From NCBI RefSeq assembly GCF_003977615.1, contig NZ_RYZR01000006.1:593247-657246 (forward strand): a DNA stretch of 64,000 bases, written 5' to 3'. This DNA comes from Dyella dinghuensis (GTDB taxonomy: Bacteria; Pseudomonadota; Gammaproteobacteria; Xanthomonadales; Rhodanobacteraceae). Of the stretch, positions 53,285-62,220 are shown piece after piece (position 1 is the stretch's first letter; the number at the start of each line of letters is the position of its first letter). A program made the translations under genes and the position numbers. The notes below the pieces were generated by a model. The model did no database searches and had not been told where the DNA came from. It worked only from the letters and a program-made list of their open reading frames with translations.

Positions 53285-54393
53285 GCGTCGCACTCGAATG
53301 ACTGACAAGCGGCGATCACACGGTCGGCATCCTCGCTTCGCATGGTCGGTCCCATGGGCAAGCTGAGCACTTCATCGTGCAGCTGTTCCGTCAAAGGCAA
53401 ATGCACATGTTGCAGGCTGATATACGCCGGTTGCCGGTGTGGAGGAATCGGGTAGTGCACCAGTGTCTGAATGCCTTGCGTGTACAGATGCTTCTGCAAT
53501 GCATCGCGATGCGCGGAACGCACGACGAAAAGATGCCACGCATGGCTCTCTTCAATGCTCACCTTAGGTAATTGAATCAGTGGATGCCGGATAAGCTCGC
53601 GATAGCGGAGCGCGATTCGGCGACGCTGCCGGATGTCCTCATCAAGGTGAGCGAGCTTTACGCGCAGCATCGCCGCCTGAATTTCATCGAGCCGCGAGTT
53701 GATGCCTTGATAAAGGTGTTGATACTTCACCTCGGAACCGTAATTGCGCAGTGCGTGGATGCGGTGAAGCAATTCGTCGTTGTTGGTGACAACAGCTCCG
53801 CCATCACCCAGTGCTCCGAGGTTTTTTGCCGGAAAAAAACTGAACGCGGCCGCGTCGCCGAGGGCACCGGCTTTACACTGATCTCTCATCGCACCGTGTG
53901 CCTGAGCCGCGTCTTCAATCAGGAGAAGACGATGATTTGATGCCAGCTCTGCCAGCCTTGGCATATCCGCTAGCTGGCCATAAAGGTGCACGGCTATGAT
54001 TGCGCGAGTGCGTGGGCTGATAGCAGCTTTCACCATCACCGGATCGATGTTGAAGGTGACCGGGTCGGGTTCCACCAGAACCGGTATCAATCGATTGTCG
54101 GTAATCGCCAGAATGGTCGCTATGAAAGTGTTGCCGGGAACGATGACTTCGTCGCCCTCCTTGAGTACGCCAAGCTCCTTGTATCCGCGCAGAATCAGGG
54201 ACAAAGCATCCAATCCGTTACCGACGCCAACGGCGTGCTGCACGCCACAGTACGACGCAAATTCCTTTTCGAATGCATCGACCTCTTCACCCAGAATGTA
54301 TCGGCCCGAATCGATCACGCGCGCTGCCGCCGCCTTGAGCTGGTCGGCATAGCGTGCATTGATCGCCCCGGCGTCGAGGAATGGGACATCCAT
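53281..54393 (-). CDS. fdtB: DegT/DnrJ/EryC1 PLP-dependent sugar aminotransferase (FdtB/QdtB-like)
   Basis: 370 residues. The PLP-lysine lies in [20 protein letters not shown] (about residues 180-199), followed by [33 protein letters not shown], both hallmarks of DegT sugar aminotransferases. With the FdtA-like ketoisomerase at 56921 and the acetyltransferase at 56271 it fits dTDP-3-amino-3,6-dideoxy-hexose synthesis (Fuc3N or Qui3N). The galacto or gluco configuration cannot be decided here. ATG 54393 shares a base with the upstream stop (TGATG). Confidence 0.87.
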   Translation of the reverse strand: MDVPFLDAGAINARYADQLKAAAARVIDSGRYILGEEVDAFEKEFASYCGVQHAVGVGNGLDALSLILRGYKELGVLKEGDEVIVPGNTFIATILAITDNRLIPVLVEPDPVTFNIDPVMVKAAISPRTRAIIAVHLYGQLADMPRLAELASNHRLLLIEDAAQAHGAMRDQCKAGALGDAAAFSFFPAKNLGALGDGGAVVTNNDELLHRIHALRNYGSEVKYQHLYQGINSRLDEIQAAMLRVKLAHLDEDIRQRRRIALRYRELIRHPLIQLPKVSIEESHAWHLFVVRSAHRDALQKHLYTQGIQTLVHYPIPPHRQPAYISLQHVHLPLTEQLHDEVLSLPMGPTMRSEDADRVIAACQSFECDA

Positions 54394-55325
54394 CAGAGCA
54401 CCCACTCGTAAAAGTCGTGCACGACGGCGCGCGCGCCAAAATATTCCTTTTGCGCGATCAGACCACTGTTGAGCTGGGTCCCTTCCTCTTCCGATGAGAT
54501 GCCAAAGCTGAAGTACTTTCTATCGGCATAGACGGTGTTGATGAGCTCGGCCAAAAGAAAGCTAAGCGCCTCCGAGCGACGCCCGTCCTCGGAGGAAGCC
54601 ATGTATTGCGTGTGTACGGCCTTTCCAAAATCGTAGACGAGAACGCCGGCATGCAACTCATCGCCCACATGCGCCTCGTGCAAGACGATATTTTGAGGAA
54701 AGCGGGACTGCAGCAAGCGCAACTCCTGCAAGTTGTGCGTCGGCACGGCGTGGTGTTTGCGAAGCGTCTCGGTCAGCAGTGCATGGAATTCGGCGATGTC
54801 GCCGCCCGTCTGAATGCGTACACCCGCCTTGCGCGCCTTGCCGATCGACTGCTTGCGACCGTCGGTGAAGTGAAACGGATCCTGCAGTGAAATAACTGAT
54901 GAGATATCCCGCCGTTTCAGCCGGGCTCCCAATCGGTGCAACGCGTACAAATCTTCTTCCGCCGGGGATTGGTGAAAGACATGTGGTATCGCTTTGTAGA
55001 CGATGCGTTCGACACCTAGCGCGCGATAGTGGTCGCCCACTTGTTGAAAAACGGACAGCGTCGACTCAGCCCGCAATGCGGGAGTCGCGATGAGGCCGGC
55101 GTAGGTCAGCCCCGCATGGCTTACCACCTCGGTGCCACGCAAGTTGGCAGGAAACACTGCTTCGATGTCGCCATCGCGCTCGATCACGAGCGATGCGTCG
55201 ACAAAGCGCTCTGCGTGATAGTCCATGTAGCCACGTAGATGCAGGAAGTTTCCATTGCGAGAGCGGCCGACCAATGCGTCCCACGCGCCGGCATCGGCTG
55301 GCGCGTACGGTCTAACCGTAAACAT
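54393..55325 (-). CDS. FemAB-like/GNAT acyltransferase
   Basis: 310 residues with the double GNAT-like fold of FemAB proteins: the first half ([31 protein letters not shown]) and the second ([27 protein letters not shown], then [23 protein letters not shown]). In polysaccharide loci this family transfers acyl or aminoacyl groups to sugars, or is annotated as a peptidoglycan bridge enzyme. ATG 55325 has AGGTG six bases upstream and overlaps the neighbouring gene; the GTG at 55334 is the alternative. The donor is unknown. Confidence 0.78.
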   Translation of the reverse strand: MFTVRPYAPADAGAWDALVGRSRNGNFLHLRGYMDYHAERFVDASLVIERDGDIEAVFPANLRGTEVVSHAGLTYAGLIATPALRAESTLSVFQQVGDHYRALGVERIVYKAIPHVFHQSPAEEDLYALHRLGARLKRRDISSVISLQDPFHFTDGRKQSIGKARKAGVRIQTGGDIAEFHALLTETLRKHHAVPTHNLQELRLLQSRFPQNIVLHEAHVGDELHAGVLVYDFGKAVHTQYMASSEDGRRSEALSFLLAELINTVYADRKYFSFGISSEEEGTQLNSGLIAQKEYFGARAVVHDFYEWVL

Positions 55326-56265
55326 GGGCGTCACCTGTCACGCTGGCATGGCTCATGTCGGCGACGCCGAAGCCATCCTTGCCCATGTCGTTGCCGTTGT
55401 AGAACATCAGCCATTTATCGTGATGTTCGATCATCGCGGGGTAGCAGATAGTGCGCGAATCCCAGCCGCTCCCGGACAGTGCGATACCTAGGTCTTCGTC
55501 ATGACGTTCCCAGTTCACGCCATCGTCGCTATAGGCAACGCCGGGAAAGTATTCGCCTGTCGTGTTGCCGCGCGTGAAGTACATGACGTAGCGGCCGTCG
55601 ATTCGATGCACGCGCGGGCGCCCAATCCGATATTCCGTGCCTTGTGGCCGCAGGCAGATGTAATCGTTGCGCGGGATGTTTTTCAGATCGTCCGTCTCCA
55701 CGCAACGAATGTGATAGCGCGGAAAGACGCGATCGCCGATAGTTTCCCAGTCGTCGCCTACGGCATACCAAAGACGCCAGCGATTTTTCTCGCGCATCAC
55801 CGAGTGGATAGCTCCGATGGTGCTGCGGCCGTGCGCCCGGTCGAGAATGGGTGTTTCCTGCATACGCCGAAAATGCGTACCGCCGTCATGCGACACGGCG
55901 AGGCCGGTGAAGGCAAGGAACTTTGCTCTCGCCACACGCTGAAAGCCGACATAGAACATGTACATGCCATCCGGTGCGACGATCACATCGCCAAGGATGA
56001 CGCCGTGATCGTCGAAGCAACCGGCACGGCCGACATCCAGTACCGGTTGCTGGCTCACGCCGACGACGGATGCCGGGTCGTCCGCGAGCACATCCACATA
56101 ACCGATGCGACTTACGCCATCGTCATCACGGAAACCCGCGTAGACACGGATCACGTCGTCACTGATACGGTACGGCGTTGGCGTCAGCGCCGAATGGCGC
56201 ATCCATCCGCCCACGCCTTGTCGCGTGGTGTCGAAGACCAATCCCCTCTTGTTCCAGGTTTGCAT
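55312..56265 (-). CDS. Beta-propeller glycosidase-like protein (GH43/GH32 clan fold)
   Basis: 317 residues. Repeated strands such as VYAGFRDDDGVSRIGYVDV, DVIVAPDGMYMFYVGFQ, HRIDGRYVMYFTRGN and AMIEHHDKWLMFYNGND follow a five-bladed propeller pattern seen in GH43, GH32 and GH130. No signal peptide is present, so it is cytoplasmic. Its role in a polysaccharide operon is unclear: it may trim or phosphorolyse a sugar, or act as a binding protein. ATG 56265 is preferred; a TTG at 56274 overlaps the upstream stop. I cannot assign catalytic residues with confidence. Confidence 0.65.
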   Translation of the reverse strand: MQTWNKRGLVFDTTRQGVGGWMRHSALTPTPYRISDDVIRVYAGFRDDDGVSRIGYVDVLADDPASVVGVSQQPVLDVGRAGCFDDHGVILGDVIVAPDGMYMFYVGFQRVARAKFLAFTGLAVSHDGGTHFRRMQETPILDRAHGRSTIGAIHSVMREKNRWRLWYAVGDDWETIGDRVFPRYHIRCVETDDLKNIPRNDYICLRPQGTEYRIGRPRVHRIDGRYVMYFTRGNTTGEYFPGVAYSDDGVNWERHDEDLGIALSGSGWDSRTICYPAMIEHHDKWLMFYNGNDMGKDGFGVADMSHASVTGDAHVYG

Positions 56266-56270
56266 ACGCT

Positions 56271-56936
56271 TCAAAGCTTCACGGCAAGACTGGATTTATC
56301 CGGGAGCGCACGAGCGGGCGATCCCACATAGATGCGGCCAGGTTCGGTATCGCGGGTAACCAGTGATCCGGCGCCAATCACGTTGTCTTCGGCGATCTTG
56401 ACGTGATCGTTGAAGGTCGCATTCACACCGATGAAGCAGTTCTCACCGATGTCGCAGTAACCGGAAATAACGGCATGCGACGCCACAAACACGTTGTCAT
56501 GCAAGACAGTGCGATGCCCGACGTGATTTCCGCTCCACAGGATGCAGTTGTTGCCGATGGTGACGAACGGCTGGATCACGTTGTTTTCGAAGATGAAGCA
56601 GTTTTCGCCCACCTGGGCATTGCGCCAGACAAATGCTCTCGAGCTCACATAGGTGGCGAGTCGATAGCCCTTGCGTTTCGCATCGCGATAGAGTCGCGTG
56701 CGAAGACGATTGAGCTGGCTGGACGGTATGGCGACGAAGACGTCGTGGTCCTGCGGTGGATATGTTTCTTCCATTGTTTCGTATGCCACCACGGGCCGGT
56801 CCGCCAGGAACGGCTGTGACAGGTATTCGCGCTCGACACTGAAAGCGACGACCTCGTAAGTACTGTCGTGCTCGAAATATTCGCAGGCGATCTGTGCGAA
56901 CTCGCCCGCACCGATGAGCACTAGCCGCCTGCGCAT
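56271..56936 (-). CDS. PglD/NeuD-type sugar O/N-acetyltransferase (left-handed beta-helix)
   Basis: 221 residues. An N-terminal Rossmann-like sugar-nucleotide-binding domain (RLVLIGAGEFAQIACEYFEHD) is followed by hexapeptide repeats (about 105-200: QVGENCFIFENNVIQPF, TIGNNCILWSGNHVGHRTVL, DIGENCFIGVNATFNDHVKI). This is the NeuD/PglD family, which N-acetylates amino sugars with acetyl-CoA. It overlaps the FdtA-like gene by 16 bases. It probably converts the 3-amino-3,6-dideoxy sugar to the 3-acetamido form. Confidence 0.85.
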   Translation of the reverse strand: MRRRLVLIGAGEFAQIACEYFEHDSTYEVVAFSVEREYLSQPFLADRPVVAYETMEETYPPQDHDVFVAIPSSQLNRLRTRLYRDAKRKGYRLATYVSSRAFVWRNAQVGENCFIFENNVIQPFVTIGNNCILWSGNHVGHRTVLHDNVFVASHAVISGYCDIGENCFIGVNATFNDHVKIAEDNVIGAGSLVTRDTEPGRIYVGSPARALPDKSSLAVKL

Positions 56937-57358
56937 GCAGTCATATCCTCCATGTACAGCATGCCTCTGGCTTCGCGAAGAAATGCCGCATAGTCGGTGA
57001 TGTAATCGGCCGGATCGTAGAGCTGGTCCGCCAACACCATCAGCACGCAGTCGTCGCTGAAGTCGTAGAGCTCGCGCCAGACCATGTTGCCAATCAGCAA
57101 TCCCTGCGTGGGATCATTGAGCACGACCTCGACCGGACCGCTACCGTCATCGAGCAGAATGGTCACCGATCCGTGCAACGTCACTGCCATCTGATTGAGA
57201 TGTCGGTGTGCGTGCTGCCCGCGATGCACGTCGTTTTTTGTTGCGAACAGGTAATACACGCGCCGGATGTCGAAGGGCACGTTCCGATTTTCTTCCAACG
57301 CGATCAGCATGCCGCGATGGTCGCCATGCTTTTGCAACGAGATGCGTTCGATTTCCAT
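56921..57358 (-). CDS. fdtA: FdtA/WxcM-type dTDP-4-keto-6-deoxyhexose 3,4-ketoisomerase
   Basis: 145 residues, a cupin. The strongly conserved RGQHAHRHLNQM (about residues 46-57) with its active-site histidines is the signature of FdtA, QdtA and WxcM. The enzyme moves the keto group of dTDP-4-keto-6-deoxyglucose from C4 to C3 before amination. It is the first gene of the leftward run, so its upstream region (57359-57632) should hold the operon promoter; I found no motif there I can name with confidence. RmlA/RmlB, which supply the substrate, are not in the window. Confidence 0.85.
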   Translation of the reverse strand: MEIERISLQKHGDHRGMLIALEENRNVPFDIRRVYYLFATKNDVHRGQHAHRHLNQMAVTLHGSVTILLDDGSGPVEVVLNDPTQGLLIGNMVWRELYDFSDDCVLMVLADQLYDPADYITDYAAFLREARGMLYMEDMTACAGG

Positions 57359-57632
57359 GGTTTGACCCAGGCTGTGAATGCGTGGAAATGACCCACGTAA
57401 CTGAGTGCCTGGCTACCGGCGAAAGGTTGTTGCGATATGCCGCAAGGAAAAGCGAAAGCTACTTTTATGTGTCAGCTAAACGCCAGACCCAGAGGAATTT
57501 TGCGCATCTTCGTAATCGCTGCAGCGCAACCTTTCGCCGCTGTGCCGGCACCCACGCCCACTAGGCCGCTTTGCTCCTCGTGATAGCACGCATGGAGCGC
57601 ATGGGTCGGCAGCGCGCAAAGGCAGCTTGGAT

Positions 57633-58265
57633 ATGGGATGGGAGAACAAGGCTCAACCAAAGCGTGGCAGCGATGCGGCATTCCTGCCCGATCTGCAAGG
57701 TCGTTCGAGCGCATCGCTTGATTCAACGTTGCAGCAGCATGTCGCGCGTCCAAGAAAGCTGGTCGTTCTTCATTGGATTACCGTACTTTGCGTTTGTACC
57801 GCCGCTGCCCTGATCCTGATCCGGGATGAAGTCGACGGCCGCACAGTGCGGCAGTGGTTGCTGGAAGGTCATCGGCACTTCGGCCTGTTCGTGTTGATTC
57901 TGTTCTTCGTGCGTGTGGTGCTTCGCTTCCGGCTCGGCAAGCTGCCGTCGGAAATCAGATCTCGATTGCTCCGCATTGCCGCGACGTCGACGCACATTGC
58001 GCTCTATGCGCTGCTGCTCGCATTGCCGTTGCTGGGTTGGGCGACCAGCAACGCTCAGGACAAACCTGTCCATTTTTTTGGCTTGACGTTGCCTGCTTTG
58101 GTGAAGGCCGATGAGGATCTGGCCGATCAGCTTCAGGCATACCACATCGATGCAGCGTGGATCCTGCTTGGACTGGTTCTTCTGCATATCGGCGCAGCAC
58201 TTTGGCATCACTTCATTCTGCGCGACGGCACGCTGCGCGCCATGTTGTTCAAGCGCCGCCGATGA
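57633..58265 (+). CDS. Cytochrome b561-type membrane protein
   Basis: About 210 residues, four membrane helices. Candidate haem ligands: His in RKLVVLHWITVL (helix 1), GHRHFGLFVLILFFVR (helix 2), STHIALYALLLALPLLGW (helix 3) and the cluster LLHIGAALWHHFI (helix 4), the prokaryotic b561 pattern. It should pass electrons between quinones, or donors, and periplasmic partners, perhaps the cytochromes encoded next. The N-terminal 40 residues before RKLVVLHW are polar; ATG 57633 is chosen, with TTG 57627 possible. It is divergent from the polysaccharide operon. Confidence 0.83.
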   Translation: MGWENKAQPKRGSDAAFLPDLQGRSSASLDSTLQQHVARPRKLVVLHWITVLCVCTAAALILIRDEVDGRTVRQWLLEGHRHFGLFVLILFFVRVVLRFRLGKLPSEIRSRLLRIAATSTHIALYALLLALPLLGWATSNAQDKPVHFFGLTLPALVKADEDLADQLQAYHIDAAWILLGLVLLHIGAALWHHFILRDGTLRAMLFKRRR

Positions 58266-58305
58266 GTGCGCGTCCTTTGCTTACTGATTTGCACGAGGAG
58301 ACTGC

Positions 58306-59652
58306 ATGTCATCCGCTCTGAACTGGCACATGGTGCGCCGGGCAACGATGATTTACGTGTGGCTTGGCATCACTGCGCTATTGCTGCTGATCAGCACCAC
58401 CACGCAGGCAACGCCCGCCTATGCGCGGCAAACCGGATCGGCCTGCGCGGATTGTCACGCCGGCGCCTACGGCCCTGCGCTGACACCCTACGGCATGCGG
58501 TTCAAGCTCAATGGCTATACCGACACCGATGGCAACGGCACCAAGATTCCGGCCGCCGTGCAGTTGACGGGCACGCGTTCCGTACCATCGCGCGGCGAAA
58601 GCACGAATGAGTTGACCGAAGCGGACCTGTATCTCGCCGGACGCGTTACGGACAACATCGGCGGCTACGTCAAGATCGAAAGCGATAATCAGGGCGACAA
58701 CAAGTTCAACACCAAGCTGAGCGATGCCGATCTGCGCTTTGTCGTCAAAGATGTGAATCTTGGCAGCAAGGAAGCGACGTTCGGTGTCAGCGTCAACAAC
58801 AATCCCGGTTTCTCGGATGTCATTTCCGATCTGCCGGCCGCCGCGCAACTGGGGCCGCCCGGTGTCACGGGCACGCTGCTCAACCCATCCAGTCCCGACG
58901 CGCTGGCCGATCGCGTGATTGGTGCAACCATGTATGGGCTTTACGATTCCGATTGGTACGGCGAGCTCGGCACGTACAATTCCTTGCCGCTGTCCGAGCA
59001 GGATCATCTCGGTTATCCGCTCTCTGGCGACCCCGGGAAACTGAGCGATACCGCGTATGCGCGCTTCGCATACATGAAAGATTTAAAGAAGCAGTTCTTC
59101 TCCGCGGGCATTGTCGCGTTGACGACGAAGCGGCAATTGCCGCGTTCCGGACCCACCGACAGTCTCACCGACCTTGGTTACGACGTCACGTATCAGTATC
59201 TGGGCAACCGCGAAAACATCCTGCAGGTGAGCTACGTCAACATTCTCGAGCAGCGACGCTATGGCAGTTTGCCGCCCAGTCCGTTCCCTGGTGTGACAGC
59301 ACAAACGCATGGCGCTGTGCACGATCAGACCTTCACGGTCACGTACACATTCAAACAAAGTTACGGCCTTACGTTCTCGCACCTGGTGGATAGTGGATCG
59401 CGCGACATAGTTCGTTACCAGCCCTACGGCATTCCCGACACGACGAGCAACCTGCTGACCGTGTTCTGGACACCGTTTGGCAAGGACGATTCGTTTACGT
59501 CCATCGCGAACCTGAAGCTCGCGGCCACCTGGTTCCGCTTCGCCAAATTCAACGGCAGCACCTTGAACGTTTTCGGTGTGGGCCCCGGCCTCCCGGTCAC
59601 GAACGCGAACGATCTGAATGCGTTCTCGCTGACGGCAAGCATCGCTTTCTAA
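58306..59652 (+). CDS. Outer-membrane beta-barrel protein with a cytochrome c haem motif
   Basis: 448 residues. After an N-terminal membrane/signal segment (MIYVWLGITALLLLISTTTQA) there is a single c-type haem motif CADCH (about residues 47-51, in a GSACADCHAGAYGP context), followed by about 390 residues of alternating strands that end in phenylalanine (SLTASIAF), the outer-membrane barrel pattern. The haem-plus-barrel layout suggests electron transfer across or at the outer membrane. GAGGAG precedes the ATG. It lies 40 bases after the b561 gene and before the soluble cytochrome gene. I know no characterised close relative. Confidence 0.78.
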   Translation: MSSALNWHMVRRATMIYVWLGITALLLLISTTTQATPAYARQTGSACADCHAGAYGPALTPYGMRFKLNGYTDTDGNGTKIPAAVQLTGTRSVPSRGESTNELTEADLYLAGRVTDNIGGYVKIESDNQGDNKFNTKLSDADLRFVVKDVNLGSKEATFGVSVNNNPGFSDVISDLPAAAQLGPPGVTGTLLNPSSPDALADRVIGATMYGLYDSDWYGELGTYNSLPLSEQDHLGYPLSGDPGKLSDTAYARFAYMKDLKKQFFSAGIVALTTKRQLPRSGPTDSLTDLGYDVTYQYLGNRENILQVSYVNILEQRRYGSLPPSPFPGVTAQTHGAVHDQTFTVTYTFKQSYGLTFSHLVDSGSRDIVRYQPYGIPDTTSNLLTVFWTPFGKDDSFTSIANLKLAATWFRFAKFNGSTLNVFGVGPGLPVTNANDLNAFSLTASIAF

Positions 59653-59674
59653 AAACATGTACAGGAGTCGGCAC

Positions 59675-60076
59675 GTGAGAAAGTCATCGAACGCATCTTT
59701 TCTGCGGTGTCTGGTTGCCGCGGGCGTGTATATCGGAGGAATTACGATCTCCCCTTTTGTCTGTGCCGGTGACCCTGGCGCCGGTGCAGACGTTTTCAAG
59801 CAGGAATGCGCCGAGTGTCATAGCCCGAAGGAGGGAAAAAACAAGAAAGGCCCGAGTCTGTTTGGCATCGTCGGGCGCAATTCGGGCAGCATCGCCGACT
59901 ACCACTATTCGGATGCATTACAGCAAGACCACTGGGTGTGGACTATCGACAAACTGCACAGCTATCTGTCGCAGCCGGCCAAGAAAACCAACCCCGGTAC
60001 CAAGATGAAATACGACGGCTTGAACGATCCCAAGCAATTGGACGATCTCATCGCCTACCTGAGCACTTTGCATTGA
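59675..60076 (+). CDS. Soluble cytochrome c, class I
   Basis: 133 residues. An N-terminal signal peptide precedes the haem site CAECH (about residues 44-48) and the distal methionine in GTKMKYDG (about 106). GLNDPKQLDDLIAYLSTL closes the fold. The frame opens at ATG 59657, but AGGAG lies seven bases before GTG 59675, which starts the signal peptide better. It is the third gene in a run with a b561-type cytochrome and the haem barrel, so it may shuttle electrons in the periplasm between them. Confidence 0.85.
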   Translation: MRKSSNASFLRCLVAAGVYIGGITISPFVCAGDPGAGADVFKQECAECHSPKEGKNKKGPSLFGIVGRNSGSIADYHYSDALQQDHWVWTIDKLHSYLSQPAKKTNPGTKMKYDGLNDPKQLDDLIAYLSTLH

Positions 60077-60162
60077 CGACATTCCCTTGTCGTCGCAGAT
60101 CGACTATAAGCCCGGAGTACTCTTTACGGGGCAGCGTTCGTGCGTCTGACTAAGTAGAGCTT

Positions 60163-60927
60163 ATGACGGAGCGTCACTCTTCACGTGCGCCTTTGACGTC
60201 GTGCCGATCTCGTGCACGACTGGGGTCGTTTGCTCTCGCTCTCGTTACGATGATTGTCTGGTTGCCGCTGCATGCGCAAACGTCCGGTATCTCCGGTGCC
60301 ATCGGTGTCAGCTCGGAATTGGTCGATCGCGGCCTGGCGGTATCGCCGCCCACACCTATTCTGCAAGGTGCCTTGTCGTGGACGACACCCAGCGGCTGGT
60401 CGTTGGGTGCGTCGGCGGCGACGGAAATTCGCTCGCCCGGGAAGGTCTCCGAAGCGTTGGCACAGGTGTCCAAGTACTGGTCGCTTTCCAATGACTGGCA
60501 GATGCGCGGCAGCCTGCTTTATTACGACTACCCCGGGAACGCACGCGCCAAGTACTTCGACCGGAGCGAAGTGGGCGTCGACTGGATTTACCGGGACATT
60601 CTTACTTTTGGGCTGTCCGGGATATGCCTCACCAATGGCGACGAGCACCGGCCGCGTGGCGCGGCGGATGTGAATTTCCATTGGCCGCTGGCCTGGCATT
60701 TCTCCCTCTCGGCAGGGGTCGGGGTCGCTCAGTCCCTCCTTGCCCCGTATGGTCCACACGGTTACGGCCGCGCCAGCGTCTACCGTTATGGCCAGCTAGG
60801 TTTAAGCTGGAGCTACGGGCGGTGGCGAATGGAGCTGGATCGCGTCGCCGCCGACCCGGGGTCACGCCGGCAATGGGGTAATCTGGTTGCATCCCCTTGG
60901 GTGGGCACGATTTCCTGGTCATTTTGA
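60163..60927 (+). CDS. Predicted outer-membrane protein (TIGR02001-like)
   Basis: 254 residues. A signal peptide (about 20-38, LALVTMIVWLPLHAQ) precedes a beta-barrel: SGAIGVSSELVDRGLAVSPPTP near the start, GWSLGASAATEIRS, and a C-terminus ending in SWSF. The opening VSSELVDRG is that of proteobacterial TIGR02001 (Gcw_chp) proteins, whose role is unknown. It follows the cytochrome c gene by 86 bases, so it could belong to the same unit. Confidence 0.6.
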   Translation: MTERHSSRAPLTSCRSRARLGSFALALVTMIVWLPLHAQTSGISGAIGVSSELVDRGLAVSPPTPILQGALSWTTPSGWSLGASAATEIRSPGKVSEALAQVSKYWSLSNDWQMRGSLLYYDYPGNARAKYFDRSEVGVDWIYRDILTFGLSGICLTNGDEHRPRGAADVNFHWPLAWHFSLSAGVGVAQSLLAPYGPHGYGRASVYRYGQLGLSWSYGRWRMELDRVAADPGSRRQWGNLVASPWVGTISWSF

Positions 60928-61003
60928 TTCATGGGCAACCTTTGGGCGCCGATAAGGTACCTACGACGCCTACCGACGCCATCGGATCACCCCTCCGAGC
61001 CCT

Positions 61004-61588
61004 ATGAACGAAGCCGATATCGACGCCGATACCAACGACCGCATGCTGCTCCAGCGCATGGCGGCCGGAGACCGTGTTGCGCTGGCGACGCTGTATCACA
61101 GCTACCACGGCAGGTTGTGCCGCTTCCTGTCCCGCTTGACGCGTCGCGCCGACGTGATTGAGGAAGTGATCAACGATTGCTTATGGATTGCGTGGCAAAA
61201 AGCAGGCGATTTTCGCGGCGACTCGCGTGTGTCCACATGGATCATGGGCATCGCCTATCGCTGCGGCCTGAAAGCACTGCGGCAGCGTGGCGATGAGCCG
61301 GTGGAGGACGACAACATTCCGGAAGATCGCATGCCGTCGATTCATCCGGACGAAGATCGCGAATTGCGCGACTGGTTGAGCAAGGGCCTCGATCGCCTCA
61401 CTGCCGATCAGCGCGTGGTCGTCGAATTGGTCTACGGCGTGGGCCACACGCTGGAAGACGTTGCAACCATCATGGGCTGTCCGGTGGGTACCGTGAAAGC
61501 TCGCCTGTTTCATGCGCGCGTGAAGTTGCGCAACGTACTGCCAGCATTGGCAGGAGATTCCATCACCTTGAAAGAGAAAGTGCCATGA
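61004..61588 (+). CDS. ECF-type RNA polymerase sigma factor
   Basis: 194 residues. Region 2 is visible as YHGRLCRFLSRLTRRADVIEEVINDCLWIAWQKAGDFRGDSRVSTWIMGIAYR (in pieces), and region 4 as LDRLTADQRVVVELVYGVGHTLEDVATIMGCPVGTVKARLFHAR, a canonical ECF pair. The stop overlaps the anti-sigma start (ATGA). Such sigma factors stay bound to their anti-sigma partner until an envelope signal releases them. The downstream S8 protease gene and the anti-sigma gene form a coupled trio. Confidence 0.93.
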   Translation: MNEADIDADTNDRMLLQRMAAGDRVALATLYHSYHGRLCRFLSRLTRRADVIEEVINDCLWIAWQKAGDFRGDSRVSTWIMGIAYRCGLKALRQRGDEPVEDDNIPEDRMPSIHPDEDRELRDWLSKGLDRLTADQRVVVELVYGVGHTLEDVATIMGCPVGTVKARLFHARVKLRNVLPALAGDSITLKEKVP

Positions 61589-62220
61589 CCCTTCCCATGG
61601 ATACCAGCCAGGATTGCCTCCGCGCCTGGGAGGCCATGCCCTGGGTACTGCAAGAAAGTGCTACACCCGAGCAAAGCGAATGGCTGAAAGGTCATCTGGC
61701 GCATTGCGAGTCGTGCCGCGCGGAATTCGAACAGCAGAACCGATTGCGGCTCGCCATGTCGTTGCCGACCGATGTCCGCGTCGATGCGCATGCCGGGCTA
61801 CAGCATCTGATGAATCGCATCGATGCCGCCGAGCACGATGCATCGCCTTATCGCGTGCGTGCCGGCAACTGGCTGGCGCGTGGACTGGTAGCGGCTGTGT
61901 TGATCCAGGCTATCGGCATCGGTGTGCTCGGCGCGAAGCTGTATTCCTACGGCGAAAAGCCGGTCTATCGCACGTTGAGTCAGCAAGCTGCGCCGGTCGG
62001 CCCGGGCGCCATTCGCGTCGTGCCCGATGCAAACATGACACTCACCGACTGGAACGCGGTGCTGCACACGTTGCACTTGCAAGTGGTGGCTGGACCCAAC
62101 GACGTGGGTGCATATACCGTTGCACTCGTGAACAACACAGCCAACACCCAGCAAGCCGTGCAGCAATTGCGTGCCACGCGAGGCATCCGATTGGCGGAGC
62201 CCATCGCTTCGACACCATGA
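61585..62220 (+). CDS. ZAS-type anti-sigma factor with a periplasmic domain
   Basis: 211 residues. The zinc-binding anti-sigma motif HxxxCxxC is His37-Cys41-Cys44 (in GHLAHCESCR), followed by one membrane helix near residues 98-118. The periplasmic part (about 120-211) ends GAYTVALVNNT...RATRGIRLAEPIAS, wording that resembles the I9-like propeptide of subtilases, and the next gene encodes a subtilase. It is coupled to both neighbours by ATGA overlaps. It should hold the ECF sigma factor at the membrane. Confidence 0.85.
   Translation: MTLPMDTSQDCLRAWEAMPWVLQESATPEQSEWLKGHLAHCESCRAEFEQQNRLRLAMSLPTDVRVDAHAGLQHLMNRIDAAEHDASPYRVRAGNWLARGLVAAVLIQAIGIGVLGAKLYSYGEKPVYRTLSQQAAPVGPGAIRVVPDANMTLTDWNAVLHTLHLQVVAGPNDVGAYTVALVNNTANTQQAVQQLRATRGIRLAEPIASTP

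Noticed and set aside
57359..57632. JUMPStart element upstream of the polysaccharide operon
   Set aside because: I looked for the ops core GGCGGTAG in the leader and found only a vague resemblance around GGTAGCCAGGC, not enough to call it.
61614..62216. 200-codon extension upstream of the S8 protease
   Set aside because: It overlaps the anti-sigma gene in another frame and reads as Arg/Cys/His-rich shadow; ATG 62217 begins a proper lipoprotein signal.
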